Shown one piece after another: positions 22,089 through 30,866 of a stretch of DNA of 31,569 nt. The DNA is taken from assembly GCA_037189785.1 (NCBI GenBank), contig JBBCIP010000176.1, positions 1-31,569 on the forward strand, given 5' to 3'. Every line of letters starts with the position of its first letter. Position 1 is the first letter of the stretch. The notes below the pieces were generated by a model. It made no database searches and was not told the origin of the DNA. It saw nothing but the letters and a program-made list of their open reading frames with translations. Position numbers and translations under genes: made by a program. This stretch comes from Govanella sp037189785 (GTDB lineage Bacteria; Pseudomonadota; Alphaproteobacteria; Sphingomonadales; Govanellaceae).

Positions 22089-24806
22089 ATGACCAAAGTC
22101 GTTGTTGTCGAATCGCCTGCTAAGGCCAAGACTATTAACAAGTATCTCGGCAAGGATTATCACGTCCTGGCGAGCTTTGGGCATATTCGCGACCTGCCGT
22201 CCAAAGACGGCTCGGTCCGCCCGGACGAAGATTTCGCCATGGAGTGGGAGGTCGACCGCGATAGCGCCAAGCGCCTGGCCGACATCGCCAAGGCTATTAA
22301 AGACGCCGACAAGCTCTATCTCGCCACCGACCCGGACCGTGAAGGCGAAGCCATCTCGTGGCATTTGATGGAAGCCCTAAGATCCAAAGGCGCGCTCAAG
22401 AAAATTGAAACCAAACGCGTCGTCTTCAACGAAATCACCAAATCCGCCATCGAAAAAGGCATTTCTAACCCGCGCGACATCGATCAGGAACTGGTCGACG
22501 CCTATCTGGCCCGCCGCGCCCTGGATTATTTGGTCGGCTTTACACTGTCGCCGGTATTGTGGCGGAAATTGCCCGGGGCCCGCTCGGCTGGTCGGGTGCA
22601 ATCGGTCGCCCTGCGCTTGGTGTGTCAGCGCGAACAAGAAATCGAAGCGTTCGTGGCCCAGGAATACTGGACCGTCCTGGTTGACCTTTTAACACCCGAA
22701 AGCGCGCCATTCACGGCCCGGCTGGTGGAACTGAACGGCGAAAAGCTTGATAAGTTCACGCTCGGCAATGCCGGATCGGCCGAAGCCGCCCGGTCGCAAG
22801 TGGCCGCCGCAGCGTTCCGTGTCGCTCAGGTCGAAAGCAAGCCGCAGCGCCGCTTCCCGCAACCACCGTTCACCACATCGACGTTACAGCAAGAAGCCGC
22901 CCGTAAGCTCGGCTTCAGTGCCACCCGCACCATGCAGGTCGCGCAAAAACTTTACGAAGGTTTGGACATCGGCGGTGAAACCGTTGGTCTGATCACCTAT
23001 ATGCGGACCGATGGCGTGCAAATCGCCGCCGAAGCGATCCAAAGCTGCCGCTCGGTGATCGAGAAGAATTTCGGCAAGTCGTATGTGCCGGGTCAAGCCC
23101 GCGAATACAAAACCAAAGCCAAAAACGCCCAAGAGGCCCATGAAGCGATCCGCCCGACGGATCTCAGCCGCAAGCCGGATAGCGTCGCCCGCACCCTGAC
23201 CGATGAACAGTTCAAGCTTTATGACTTGATCTGGAAGCGGACCATTGCCAGCCAAATGGAAGCGGCGGTGTTTGAACGCACCAGTGCCGACCTTGTGTCC
23301 GGCGACGGCAAAGTCGCCCTGCGCGCCAGCGGCTCGGTTCAGAAATTCGACGGCTTCTTGAAATTGTATCAAGAAGGCCGCGACGACGCCGGTGACGACG
23401 AAGACAGCAACATGCTGCCGCCATTGGCCAGCGGTCAAAACTTAAAGACCGAAGACGTTCGCCCCGAACAACATTTCACCGAGCCGCCACCACGGTTCAC
23501 CGAAGCCTCGCTGGTGAAAAGAATGGAAGAATTGGGCATCGGGCGGCCATCGACCTATGCGTCGATCCTGCAAGTGTTGCGCGACCGCAGTTATGTGAAG
23601 ATGGAACGCAACCGCTTCATGGCCGAAGACAAAGGGCGGCTGGTCACGGCGTTTCTCGAAAGCTTCTTCCCGCGCTATGTGGAATATGATTTCACCGCCG
23701 GTCTCGAAGAAGATCTTGATGAAATTTCCGCGGGCGACATCGGCTGGAAAGAGGTATTGCGGGCGTTCTGGCGCGATTTCTCGGCCGCCGTCCTGGCGAC
23801 CAAGGATCTGCGTACGTCGGAAATTCTCGACAAGCTCAATGATCTGTTGGGCCCGCATGTGTTTCCGGTAACCGAAGAAGGCAAAGATCCGCGCGCCTGT
23901 CCATCTTGCGCGGAAGGAAAACTGAGTCTGAAAATGGGCAAATTCGGCGCCTTCATCGGCTGCTCGAATTATCCCGAATGCCGCTTCACACGACAAATGG
24001 CCGATGCCGCCAACGGCGTCGATCCCGAATTGGCCGAAGGCCCGAAAGTCTTTGGGGTCGATCCGGAAAGCAACCTTGATGTCACGCTGCGCTCGGGCCG
24101 GTTCGGTCCTTACGTTCAGTTGGGCGAAGGCGACAAACCGAAACGCGCGTCGATCCCACGCGACGTACCGCTCGATCAGTTGGATTTTGAAAAAGCGCTC
24201 GCTCTGTTGTCTTTACCGCGTGAAGTCGGCCTTCATCCCGAAAGTGGAAAACCGATCACGGCGGCCATCGGGCGCTATGGTCCGTATCTGGCCCATGACG
24301 GAAAATTTGCGAGCTTGAGCTCAACCGAAGAAGTGTTCTCGGTCGGCATCAACCGCGCCGTCACCGTTTTGGCCGAAGGCAAAAAAGGGCGCGGCCGTGC
24401 GGCGCCGGAAGCGTTGAAGGAACTTGGGGCCCACCCGGTCAGCGGCTCCGCAATCAAAGTGATGAATGGGCGCTATGGCCCCTATGTCACCGACGGCAGC
24501 ATCAATGCGACATTGCCGCGCGCATCATCGCCGGACACCGTCACCCTTGACGAAGCCGTGGCCCTGATCGCCGCCCGCGCTGAAAAAGGCGGCGGGAAAA
24601 AACCGGCCCGCAAAAAAGCGGCCGCAAAACCCGCAGCTAAAAAACCCGCCGCGAAGAAGGCTCCGGCCGCAAAGAAAACACCTGAAAAAGCAGCGCCAAA
24701 AAAAGCAGCCGCTACAAAAACAGCAGCGAAGAAGCCGGCTGTAAAAAAACCAGCTGCAAAAAAACCGGCTGCAAAAAAATCGTCCACCAGCAAGAGCAAG
24801 GCATAA
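22089..24806 (+). CDS. topA: DNA topoisomerase I (type IA) with Lys/Ala/Pro-rich tail
   Basis: 905 residues. Toprim domain at the N-terminus (VVVESPAKAKTINKYLG, acidic DPDREGE at about 81-87), catalytic Tyr304 in GLITYMRTDG, one zinc-binding C4 motif (Cys604, Cys607, Cys625, Cys631), then several C-terminal GRYGPY-type repeat modules. The enzyme relaxes negative supercoils. The last 70 or so residues are a histone-H1-like tail of PAAKK-type repeats, probably DNA-binding. The tail DNA includes three tandem 15-bp units and several A7 runs. The ATG at 22089 gives the standard N-terminus. Confidence 0.98.
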   Translation: MTKVVVVESPAKAKTINKYLGKDYHVLASFGHIRDLPSKDGSVRPDEDFAMEWEVDRDSAKRLADIAKAIKDADKLYLATDPDREGEAISWHLMEALRSKGALKKIETKRVVFNEITKSAIEKGISNPRDIDQELVDAYLARRALDYLVGFTLSPVLWRKLPGARSAGRVQSVALRLVCQREQEIEAFVAQEYWTVLVDLLTPESAPFTARLVELNGEKLDKFTLGNAGSAEAARSQVAAAAFRVAQVESKPQRRFPQPPFTTSTLQQEAARKLGFSATRTMQVAQKLYEGLDIGGETVGLITYMRTDGVQIAAEAIQSCRSVIEKNFGKSYVPGQAREYKTKAKNAQEAHEAIRPTDLSRKPDSVARTLTDEQFKLYDLIWKRTIASQMEAAVFERTSADLVSGDGKVALRASGSVQKFDGFLKLYQEGRDDAGDDEDSNMLPPLASGQNLKTEDVRPEQHFTEPPPRFTEASLVKRMEELGIGRPSTYASILQVLRDRSYVKMERNRFMAEDKGRLVTAFLESFFPRYVEYDFTAGLEEDLDEISAGDIGWKEVLRAFWRDFSAAVLATKDLRTSEILDKLNDLLGPHVFPVTEEGKDPRACPSCAEGKLSLKMGKFGAFIGCSNYPECRFTRQMADAANGVDPELAEGPKVFGVDPESNLDVTLRSGRFGPYVQLGEGDKPKRASIPRDVPLDQLDFEKALALLSLPREVGLHPESGKPITAAIGRYGPYLAHDGKFASLSSTEEVFSVGINRAVTVLAEGKKGRGRAAPEALKELGAHPVSGSAIKVMNGRYGPYVTDGSINATLPRASSPDTVTLDEAVALIAARAEKGGGKKPARKKAAAKPAAKKPAAKKAPAAKKTPEKAAPKKAAATKTAAKKPAVKKPAAKKPAAKKSSTSKSKA
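24735..24779 (+). repeat. Three 15-bp tandem repeats in the topA tail
   Basis: Units begin at 24735, 24750 and 24765, each of the form CC(G/A)GCTG(T/C)A7. Each encodes Pro-Ala-(Val/Ala)-Lys-Lys. The A7 runs are prone to replication or transcription slippage, which would change the tail's reading frame. Confidence 0.85.
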
Positions 24807-24815
24807 CGAGTTCAG

Positions 24816-27128
24816 TTGACCACATCGCGCAAAAAGGGGGCCGCCCCCTTCCCCAGCAAAGATGAAATCCTACGCTTCATCTCGAATGAACCAGGATTGG
24901 TCGGCAAACGAGAAATCGCCCGGGCTTTCCATATTTATGGTGCCGATCGCATCAAACTGAAAGCCGTCTTGAAAGAAATGGCCGACGACGGTTTGTTGCA
25001 ACGTGGCCATCGCCGTACGGTTCACAAAAGCGATGAGCTTCCGGAAGTCGTGGTGGTGGAAGTCATCGGTCGCGACAGCCAAGGCCATGCCGTAGTCCGC
25101 CCCGACAAACTGAACCCCCAGGAAGCGCCGCCGCTCATTCTTCTGAAGGAAGACAATAAAAGTGCATTGGGCATTGGCGATCGCGCACTGGCGCGGCTCG
25201 AAAAGCTTAGCCACACACTCTATCAAGCCGTCATCATCAAACGCTTGGACCCAACCGAGCCACCGTTCCTCGCGCGATTTTCCATCATCAAGGGCCGCGA
25301 TGGTCGCCCCGAAGGGCGCTTGACGCCGGTCGATAAAAAGATGCGTATGGAATTCAAGGTCGATGAAGATCAGTGGAACGGGGCAAAGCCCGGCGAACTG
25401 GTGATGGCCGAAGAAATGCGCGGTCGCGGTCGCCCGCTTGGGCTTCGACCGGCGCGGGTGAAAGAAATCTTGGGCGCGCTCGACTCCCCGCGCTCGATCA
25501 GTTTGATCGCGATCCACGCCCACGGCATTCCGACCGAATTTAATCCGGCCGCGATCCGTGACGCCAAGAAAGCCAAACCGCCAACTGTCGATGGCCGCGT
25601 CGACTTACGGGCCACGCCATTGATCACCGTTGATCCGGCTGACGCCCGCGACCATGACGATGCCGTCTGGGCCGAAGCCGATCCGGACCCCAAAAATCCT
25701 GGCGGCTGGCATGTGATCGTCGCCATCGCCGATGTCGCCCATTATGTCACAAGCGGCAGCGCCCTTGATCGCGATGCCTGGACCCGCGGCAACTCCGTTT
25801 ATTTCCCCGATCGCGTCGTGCCGATGCTGCCCGAAGAATTATCGGCCGATCTCTGTTCCTTGATGCCGCATGTCGATCGCGCGGTCATGGCCGTCCATAT
25901 GTGGTTCACAGCCGACGGACAGAAAATCCGCCATCACTTTGTGCGTGGGTTGATGCGGTCTGCGGCAAATCTGTCCTACGAAACCTTCCAGGCCGCTTTC
26001 GATGGCCATGGCACTGACGAAACCGACCCATTGCTGGAGACGGTGATCAAGCCGCTATACGGCGCGTATGAGGCCTTGGAAGCGGCCCGTATCAAACGCG
26101 GCGCCCTTGAACTCGACATGCCGGAACGGAAAGTCATGCTTGACCCCGAAGGCAAGGTCGTCGATGTGCGCGAACGCGAACGCTTGGATGCGCATAAGCT
26201 GATCGAGAATTTCATGATCGCCGCCAATGTGGCGGCCGCTGAAACGCTCGAAGCCCATCGCGAACTGTGCATGTACCGTGTCCACGAAGAACCGTCCGAA
26301 GACAAAGTGGAAGCGCTTAGGGATTTTCTGTCGACATTGAACATCAAACTGGCGCGTGGCCAAGTGCTCAGCCCCAAACTGTTCAATGGTGTGCTTGAGC
26401 GTGTGGTTGATACGCCCAACGCCCATGTCGTCAATGAAGTGGTGTTAAGAACACAAACCCAAGCCTATTACGGCCCCGACAATCGCGGTCACTTCGGCTT
26501 GGCGCTGTTGCGCTATGCGCATTTTACTTCACCGATCCGTCGCTACTCCGATGTGTTGGTGCATCGTGGCCTGATCTCGGCCCTAAAACTTGGCGACGAC
26601 GGCCTTACGGCGGATGATCGTACCAATTTTCAAGAAACCGCAGCCCATATCTCGGCCACCGAACGACGGGCGATGATTGCCGAACGGGAATCGACCGATC
26701 GCTATCTTGCCGCCTTTTTGTCGGAACGCACCGGCTCGATTTTCACCGGGCGCATTGCATCGGCCACGAAATTCGGTTTGTTCGTGCGGCTGAGTGAAAC
26801 AGGTGCGGATGGACTAATTCCCATTTCGTCGCTGCGTGGCGATTACTTTCACCTTGATCAAAGCCGCCATAGCTTGATCGGCGAGCGCACGGGGCGCAGT
26901 TATCGCATCGGTGACAGCGTGCAAGTACGCTTGGCCGAAGCAACGCCGCTGACCGGCGGCATGCGTTTTGAGTTATTGGAAGAGGGCAGCGCGAGCGGCC
27001 GCAGCCGAGACGAGCGCCGGGCCCGCCCAGCGCCCCGCGGCAAGCGCCCCAATAAATCCAGCAAAAGCGAAGAGCGGAAAATAGAAGGCCGGAAAAAAGA
27101 CGGCGCCAAACGCAAGCGTCGAAAGTAA
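24816..27128 (+). CDS. rnr: Ribonuclease R (3'-5' exoribonuclease)
   Basis: 770 residues. N-terminal winged-helix region (about 12-75), cold-shock-type domains, RNB catalytic domain, C-terminal S1 domain (about 645-725) and a Lys/Arg-rich tail. The RNB metal site is intact: Asp273, Asp279, Asp281, Asp282 in TVDPADARDHDDAVWAE. RNase R degrades structured RNA without a helicase. The start is a TTG nine bases after the topA stop, the only start before the conserved KREIARAFHIYGADRIKLK segment. The gene probably shares the topA transcript. It converges on the Hpt-receiver gene with a 16-base gap and no terminator. Confidence 0.96.
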   Translation: MTTSRKKGAAPFPSKDEILRFISNEPGLVGKREIARAFHIYGADRIKLKAVLKEMADDGLLQRGHRRTVHKSDELPEVVVVEVIGRDSQGHAVVRPDKLNPQEAPPLILLKEDNKSALGIGDRALARLEKLSHTLYQAVIIKRLDPTEPPFLARFSIIKGRDGRPEGRLTPVDKKMRMEFKVDEDQWNGAKPGELVMAEEMRGRGRPLGLRPARVKEILGALDSPRSISLIAIHAHGIPTEFNPAAIRDAKKAKPPTVDGRVDLRATPLITVDPADARDHDDAVWAEADPDPKNPGGWHVIVAIADVAHYVTSGSALDRDAWTRGNSVYFPDRVVPMLPEELSADLCSLMPHVDRAVMAVHMWFTADGQKIRHHFVRGLMRSAANLSYETFQAAFDGHGTDETDPLLETVIKPLYGAYEALEAARIKRGALELDMPERKVMLDPEGKVVDVRERERLDAHKLIENFMIAANVAAAETLEAHRELCMYRVHEEPSEDKVEALRDFLSTLNIKLARGQVLSPKLFNGVLERVVDTPNAHVVNEVVLRTQTQAYYGPDNRGHFGLALLRYAHFTSPIRRYSDVLVHRGLISALKLGDDGLTADDRTNFQETAAHISATERRAMIAERESTDRYLAAFLSERTGSIFTGRIASATKFGLFVRLSETGADGLIPISSLRGDYFHLDQSRHSLIGERTGRSYRIGDSVQVRLAEATPLTGGMRFELLEEGSASGRSRDERRARPAPRGKRPNKSSKSEERKIEGRKKDGAKRKRRK

Positions 27129-27144
27129 TCCGGCCACGGTAACG

Positions 27145-27924
27145 TCAAATGATCCGCAACTGCGCCAAAGCCTTCGCGACATCATCAGAAAAGTTCGCAC
27201 TTTTGCGCAACACCGGAACACGCGGCGGCAAATCACGCAACCGATCGTCACCGGCGTCCATACTGGTGAGCAATGCCAACGGAATGTCGCGTGTGTGGCG
27301 CATGGCATTTAAAGCCCGGATCAAATCGATCCCATCAATTCCTGGCAGAATAGCGGACACGATCACCAAATCAGGGCGACCATGGACGACAAAATCCAAC
27401 GCCTCGAGCGAGCGCGATACGGTGATCACACGATAGCCGCAGGCCATCAGTTCTTGTTTGACATAGCGTGTGGCCAACCCGCTTGGTGCAACCAACATCA
27501 CTTCAATATCGGTTTGCTCAATGCTATCGACGTCAAACATACTATCAACTTTTATGGGAAGGCCGCGCACCACCATGGCAATATCATCCGGTCCTGCATC
27601 GAGGTAGCGGTCAATGACTTCTTGCAGCCGATCAATGAAGATTTGTGTATCGCGAATCTGATCAGAATCGGTCAGTGTCGAAATATCCGACAGATAGTCT
27701 TCGAGACGATGTGCCACCAGTGTTACGGCAGAAAACCCGAACCCGGCACCAACCCCTTTGATACTGTGCGCCTCCATCCGGATATCACGCAAGGCCTGCA
27801 CCGGGTCCAACACGACCCGGGCCAAATGGCTATTTAAGATGCTGATTTTGTCCTCGAGCACGTCCCGTGCCTCGATTCGCAGATCCCGCAGCAGCTGGTC
27901 TTCATCAATACGCCTGTTGCTCAT
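27145..27924 (-). CDS. Hpt domain fused to a degenerate receiver (pseudoreceiver)
   Basis: 259 residues from ATG 27924, preceded by GAGGGT. Residues about 10-110 form a histidine phosphotransfer domain with His53 in MEAHSIKGVGAGFGF, the classic Hpt signature. Residues about 140-259 fold as a receiver, but the acidic pocket is VMLVAPS (Ala146, Pro147) and the phospho-acceptor position is Ser190 (VIVSAILPGIDG). The Thr220 and Lys241 positions are kept. The protein can therefore probably pass phosphate through His53 but its receiver cannot be phosphorylated. The frame is open to 28056, but the shorter start has the better site. Partner kinases are unknown; two histidine kinases lie elsewhere in the window, and divK-pleD is nearby. 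Confidence 0.85.
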   Translation of the reverse strand: MSNRRIDEDQLLRDLRIEARDVLEDKISILNSHLARVVLDPVQALRDIRMEAHSIKGVGAGFGFSAVTLVAHRLEDYLSDISTLTDSDQIRDTQIFIDRLQEVIDRYLDAGPDDIAMVVRGLPIKVDSMFDVDSIEQTDIEVMLVAPSGLATRYVKQELMACGYRVITVSRSLEALDFVVHGRPDLVIVSAILPGIDGIDLIRALNAMRHTRDIPLALLTSMDAGDDRLRDLPPRVPVLRKSANFSDDVAKALAQLRII

Positions 27925-28089
27925 ACTCAAAATACCCTCTTGCGCTCCCAATGGGTATGGAATGATTGTATCGCGCTCATTGTCGGCAATAAAAGTTAAG
28001 GAATTGCTTGCCCCCGAAAGCCGAGGCCGGATCACATAGCCAGGTTTTGGGCCCAAATGGGTCAGGCTTAACTTTAGCGTCGGTTTTCC

Positions 28090-28117
28090 TTGACTTCACT
28101 GTCTCCTCGTCTATTGT
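28090..28117 (+). promoter_or_regulatory. rpmG promoter
   Basis: TTGACT (28090-28095), 16 bases, TATTGT (28112-28117), 38 bases before the rpmG ATG. The divergent Hpt-receiver gene has no equally good promoter visible in this region. Confidence 0.6.
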
Positions 28118-28155
28118 GCCGCTCTGAATTTCGAGCGACTAAGCGAGACTGAGCA

Positions 28156-28323
28156 ATGGCTAAGCCGACAAGCATTAAGATCAAGCTCCTGAGCACGGCG
28201 GATACCGGGTTTTTCTATGTGACCCGCAAAAATCCCCGTACGCAGACGGAAAAACTCTCACAGCGCAAGTACGACCCGGTCGTACGCAAGCATGTTGAGT
28301 TCAAGGAAGCTAAGATCAAATAG
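28156..28323 (+). CDS. rpmG: 50S ribosomal protein L33 (bL33)
   Basis: 55 residues, the full size of bL33. It begins MAKPTSIKIKLLSTADTGFF and contains YVTRKNPRTQTEKLSQRKYDP. No CxxC pairs are present, so this is the zinc-free form. It is a single gene with its own promoter and a strong terminator downstream, as in other alphaproteobacteria where it sits between rnr and pleD. Confidence 0.97.
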   Translation: MAKPTSIKIKLLSTADTGFFYVTRKNPRTQTEKLSQRKYDPVVRKHVEFKEAKIK

Positions 28324-28365
28324 AGCAAGCGCCTCGTAAGGGGCTGTTCTATATAAAGATTTCAG

Positions 28366-28393
28366 AAAAACCGGGCGTTTGTCCGGTTTTTTT
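28366..28393. terminator. Bidirectional terminator of rpmG and pleD
   Basis: AAAAACCGGGC pairs with GTCCGGTTTTT across a GTTT loop and runs into TTTTTTT. The A run on the other side gives an equivalent T run on the minus strand, so it serves the convergent pleD as well. A smaller stem (GCCTC-GTAA-GGGGC) precedes it at about 28331. Confidence 0.9.
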
Positions 28394-28439
28394 GTTGCCA
28401 ATTGCCTGTCTGTGATGGTTCTGTAGCCGGGAAGCTAAT

Positions 28440-29864
28440 TTAGGCAGGACTGGCCACCGCACTGACGCCCCGATTGCCCATATCCCGGGCCAGCACGACG
28501 CAGTTCCGGCCTGTGTTTTTGGCCTGATACAGGGCTTGGTCGGCCTTATCGATCAAATCTTCCATTGTAACCGCTGCCCCGTCCGTGCAGGTGTCCGTAC
28601 AGGCCACACCGATACTGACCGTCACTTTTTGCGGGTCTCCGGCCGTTCCGATGTTAAAAGCCTCGCTTTCGATGGCGATCCGCAGCCGATCAGCCACCAC
28701 GGCGGCAAAGTCGATGTCCGTTTCCGGCATGATCACCACGAACTCCTCGCCCCCGAACCTGGCGGCCAGGTCGATACCCCGGATATTCCGCGCAATCCGG
28801 GCGGCAAAGTCACGCAACACCAAATCGCCCGCAGCGTGGCCATAGGTGTCGTTGACGCGTTTGAAGAAGTCGATATCCATCACCATCAAAGATAAAGGCT
28901 TTTGGCCGCCCTGGGAGCTGCGCAACAGGGTCTCGAGATGGCTGGTCATGAAATGGCGGTTATAGAGGCCGGTGACGGCATCTGTGGTCGCCATCTTGTA
29001 ATTCAAATGGGCCGTCTTCCTGAGCTGCTCGGCATAGCGTTTGCGGCGAATCTGGGTCCGAGCCCGGGCCACCAGCTCATTGCGGTCAATCGGGCGCACG
29101 AGATAATCGTTCACGCCGATCTCCAGCCCCCGCAGCAGCTCCCGCGAGTTGTTCTCGTCAACAATCACCAGGATCGGGACATGGCGGGTTTCCTCAATCG
29201 AGCGCAATTGTGAACAGATCCGCAGACCGTCAACGCTGGATAAACTGAGACTGATGATGACCAGGTCGAAATCACGCCCCACCGCCCGCTCAATGGCCGT
29301 ACTGCCGGTCTGGTCGGTATCGACCCGACCGATCATGGCCACCGCTTCGCTGATCCGCCCAGCCGACCGTTCTTGATCTTCGACCAACAGGATGCGGGCA
29401 TCGGTAATCTCCTCCTCTGCCCGCAAGGCCGGTTCAGACGGAAGCCCCAAAGTCTGGCTGGTGCTTTCCCGCATCAAAAGCTCGTCGGTCAGCATTTTCA
29501 GCCGCACCAAGGACCGGACCCGGGCAAACAAAGCCACATCATGGACGGGTTTTGTAAGGAAATCGTCGGCCCCGGCTTCAAGCCCGGTGACCCGATCTTT
29601 GGGATGATCAAGGGCGGTTACCATGATAACGGGGATATGGGCTGACTTTGGGTTGGATTTGATTCGCCGGCACACCTCGAAGCCGTCCATACCCGGCATC
29701 ATCACATCCAACAGAATGATATCCGGCGGCGTTTTGGCAATAAGCCCCAAAGCCTCCTCACCGCTGGTCGCGCAAATGACATCAAAATACTCACTCGTCA
29801 ATTTTGCTTCGAGCAATTTGACGTTTGGTAAGACATCATCAACAACCAATACGCGCGCAGACAT
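28440..29864 (-). CDS. pleD: PleD-type response regulator / diguanylate cyclase
   Basis: 474 residues. First receiver (1-120): Asp9, Asp10, phospho-acceptor Asp53 and Lys105 all present. Second receiver (155-275): Glu162/Asp163 are kept but the acceptor position is Ser205 (VIISLSLSSVDG) and the Lys is Arg257, so it is an adaptor as in known PleD. GGDEF domain (about 290-460): active GGEEF at 371-375, and an inhibitory RxxD (RGID, 362-365) five residues before it. PleD makes cyclic di-GMP when phosphorylated and drives the swarmer-to-stalked transition in Caulobacter. It is co-transcribed with divK; its ribosome-binding site lies in the 12-bp repeat. Confidence 0.97.
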   Translation of the reverse strand: MSARVLVVDDVLPNVKLLEAKLTSEYFDVICATSGEEALGLIAKTPPDIILLDVMMPGMDGFEVCRRIKSNPKSAHIPVIMVTALDHPKDRVTGLEAGADDFLTKPVHDVALFARVRSLVRLKMLTDELLMRESTSQTLGLPSEPALRAEEEITDARILLVEDQERSAGRISEAVAMIGRVDTDQTGSTAIERAVGRDFDLVIISLSLSSVDGLRICSQLRSIEETRHVPILVIVDENNSRELLRGLEIGVNDYLVRPIDRNELVARARTQIRRKRYAEQLRKTAHLNYKMATTDAVTGLYNRHFMTSHLETLLRSSQGGQKPLSLMVMDIDFFKRVNDTYGHAAGDLVLRDFAARIARNIRGIDLAARFGGEEFVVIMPETDIDFAAVVADRLRIAIESEAFNIGTAGDPQKVTVSIGVACTDTCTDGAAVTMEDLIDKADQALYQAKNTGRNCVVLARDMGNRGVSAVASPA

Positions 29865-29865
29865 A

Positions 29866-29913
29866 CTTATCCCGTAGCTTATCCCGGAACTTATCCCGGG
29901 GTTTATTCCGTGA
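29866..29913 (-). repeat. Four 12-bp tandem repeats joining divK and pleD
   Basis: On the minus strand the units read about ACGGAATAAACC, CCGGGATAAGTT, CCGGGATAAGCT, ACGGGATAAGTA. The first holds the divK stop; the others repeat the same in-frame TAA. The last overlaps the pleD start and provides its GGGA ribosome-binding bases. The period is a multiple of three, so the array keeps the divK frame. Confidence 0.85.
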
Positions 29914-30268
29914 AGCGACGAACAGTCGCGATGAACTCAGCAACAGAAATGGGTTTTGCAATATAAGCCTCGCAGCCCCCTTCGCGAATTTTTTCTTCAT
30001 CACCCTTCATGGCAAAAGCGGTCACCGCCACAACGGGTATCTTGTTGAGCTCGCTATCTTCCTTGAGCCATTTTGTAACCTCCAACCCGGACACCTCCGG
30101 AAGTTGGATATCCATCAGAATCAGGTCGGGGTGATGCTCCCGTGCCAGCTCCAACGCTTGCATACCATCTTTGGTTTGAATAGTTGAATAGCCATGGGCG
30201 CCGAGAAGGTCGGAAAAGAGCTTCATATTCAGCTCATTATCCTCGACGATGAGGACGGTCTTCGTCAT
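29903..30268 (-). CDS. divK: Single-domain response regulator DivK
   Basis: 121 residues, a lone receiver. The site is complete: Glu9/Asp10, phospho-acceptor Asp53 (LILMDIQLPEVSG), Thr83 and Lys105. In Caulobacter DivK is phosphorylated by DivJ/PleC and acts on the DivL-CckA-CtrA path, linking cell polarity to division. It precedes pleD with the repeat between them. AAGGA lies five bases before the ATG. A DUF3572 gene diverges from it, as in many alphaproteobacteria. Confidence 0.96.
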   Translation of the reverse strand: MTKTVLIVEDNELNMKLFSDLLGAHGYSTIQTKDGMQALELAREHHPDLILMDIQLPEVSGLEVTKWLKEDSELNKIPVVAVTAFAMKGDEEKIREGGCEAYIAKPISVAEFIATVRRFTE

Positions 30269-30422
30269 GTTTTCCTTACTTCCCTTCCAACGTCACGAGC
30301 ATAGTCCAGGCCGACTGCCTGTCTCTAAAAGTTCACCACCGCAATACGCAACTCGCAGGAATAGGCGTCATTCATCAACTTTGTCCAATACCCGTAAACC
30401 ACTGGCCCCGCTAACCATGACG

Positions 30423-30436
30423 CATAACATGTTATG
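30423..30436. promoter_or_regulatory. Perfect 14-bp palindrome upstream of divK
   Basis: CATAACATGTTATG is identical on both strands. It lies in the 261-base divergent region between divK and the DUF3572 gene. The symmetry suits a dimeric regulator; it is not a CtrA box (TTAA-N7-TTAA), which I do not find here. Confidence 0.5.
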
Positions 30437-30529
30437 TAACCGGGATCGCAGCAGTTTGCCAATAGCGTTATACTGTCGCAAACTTGCTAAATAAGTGTTA
30501 GCACCCCTGTAAACTATTCAAGATGTAGA

Positions 30530-30829
30530 ATGATTAGCTCCAAACCCCAAATAATTACTGTAGATCAAGCCGAAACTTTAGCGCTTCAGGCAATGGCTTT
30601 TATCGCCCAAGACGAAGACACGTTAAATCGGTTCCTCGGCATCACAGGGTTTTCACTCGAAACATTGAAGACAAAACTGACTGAACGCACCACATTAGCG
30701 GGTATATTACAGTTCATAATGGACTATGAACCACGCTTGCTGTCATTTTGCGACCATATTGGTATGCAACCCACTGTGGTGACCAAAGCGTGGCATTGTC
30801 TCAGCCCCGACGACGCACAACTATGGTAA
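30530..30829 (+). CDS. DUF3572 family protein
   Basis: 99 residues, predicted helical, with a pattern typical of DUF3572: ALQAMAFIAQDEDTLNRFLGITGFSLETLK followed by LAGILQFIMDYEPRLLSFCDHIGMQPTVVTKAW. The family is mostly alphaproteobacterial and is usually next to divK, but its function is unknown. No signal peptide or membrane segment. The ATG has only a weak Shine-Dalgarno. An inverted repeat (GCTAA with TTAGC, 30486-30502) lies just upstream. Confidence 0.85.
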   Translation: MISSKPQIITVDQAETLALQAMAFIAQDEDTLNRFLGITGFSLETLKTKLTERTTLAGILQFIMDYEPRLLSFCDHIGMQPTVVTKAWHCLSPDDAQLW

Positions 30830-30866
30830 GTTTTTTGTTAATACTTTTGCCGACAAGATAGGACAT

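Noticed and set aside
22884..23996. Two 184-codon minus-strand frames antisense to topA
   Set aside because: Mirror frames of a fully conserved enzyme.
24870..25523. 217-codon minus-strand frame antisense to rnr
   Set aside because: Mirror frame; rnr is intact and conserved there.
28046..28057. Palindrome TTTGGGCCCAAA upstream of the Hpt-receiver gene
   Set aside because: Short and without clear relation to a promoter; could be chance.
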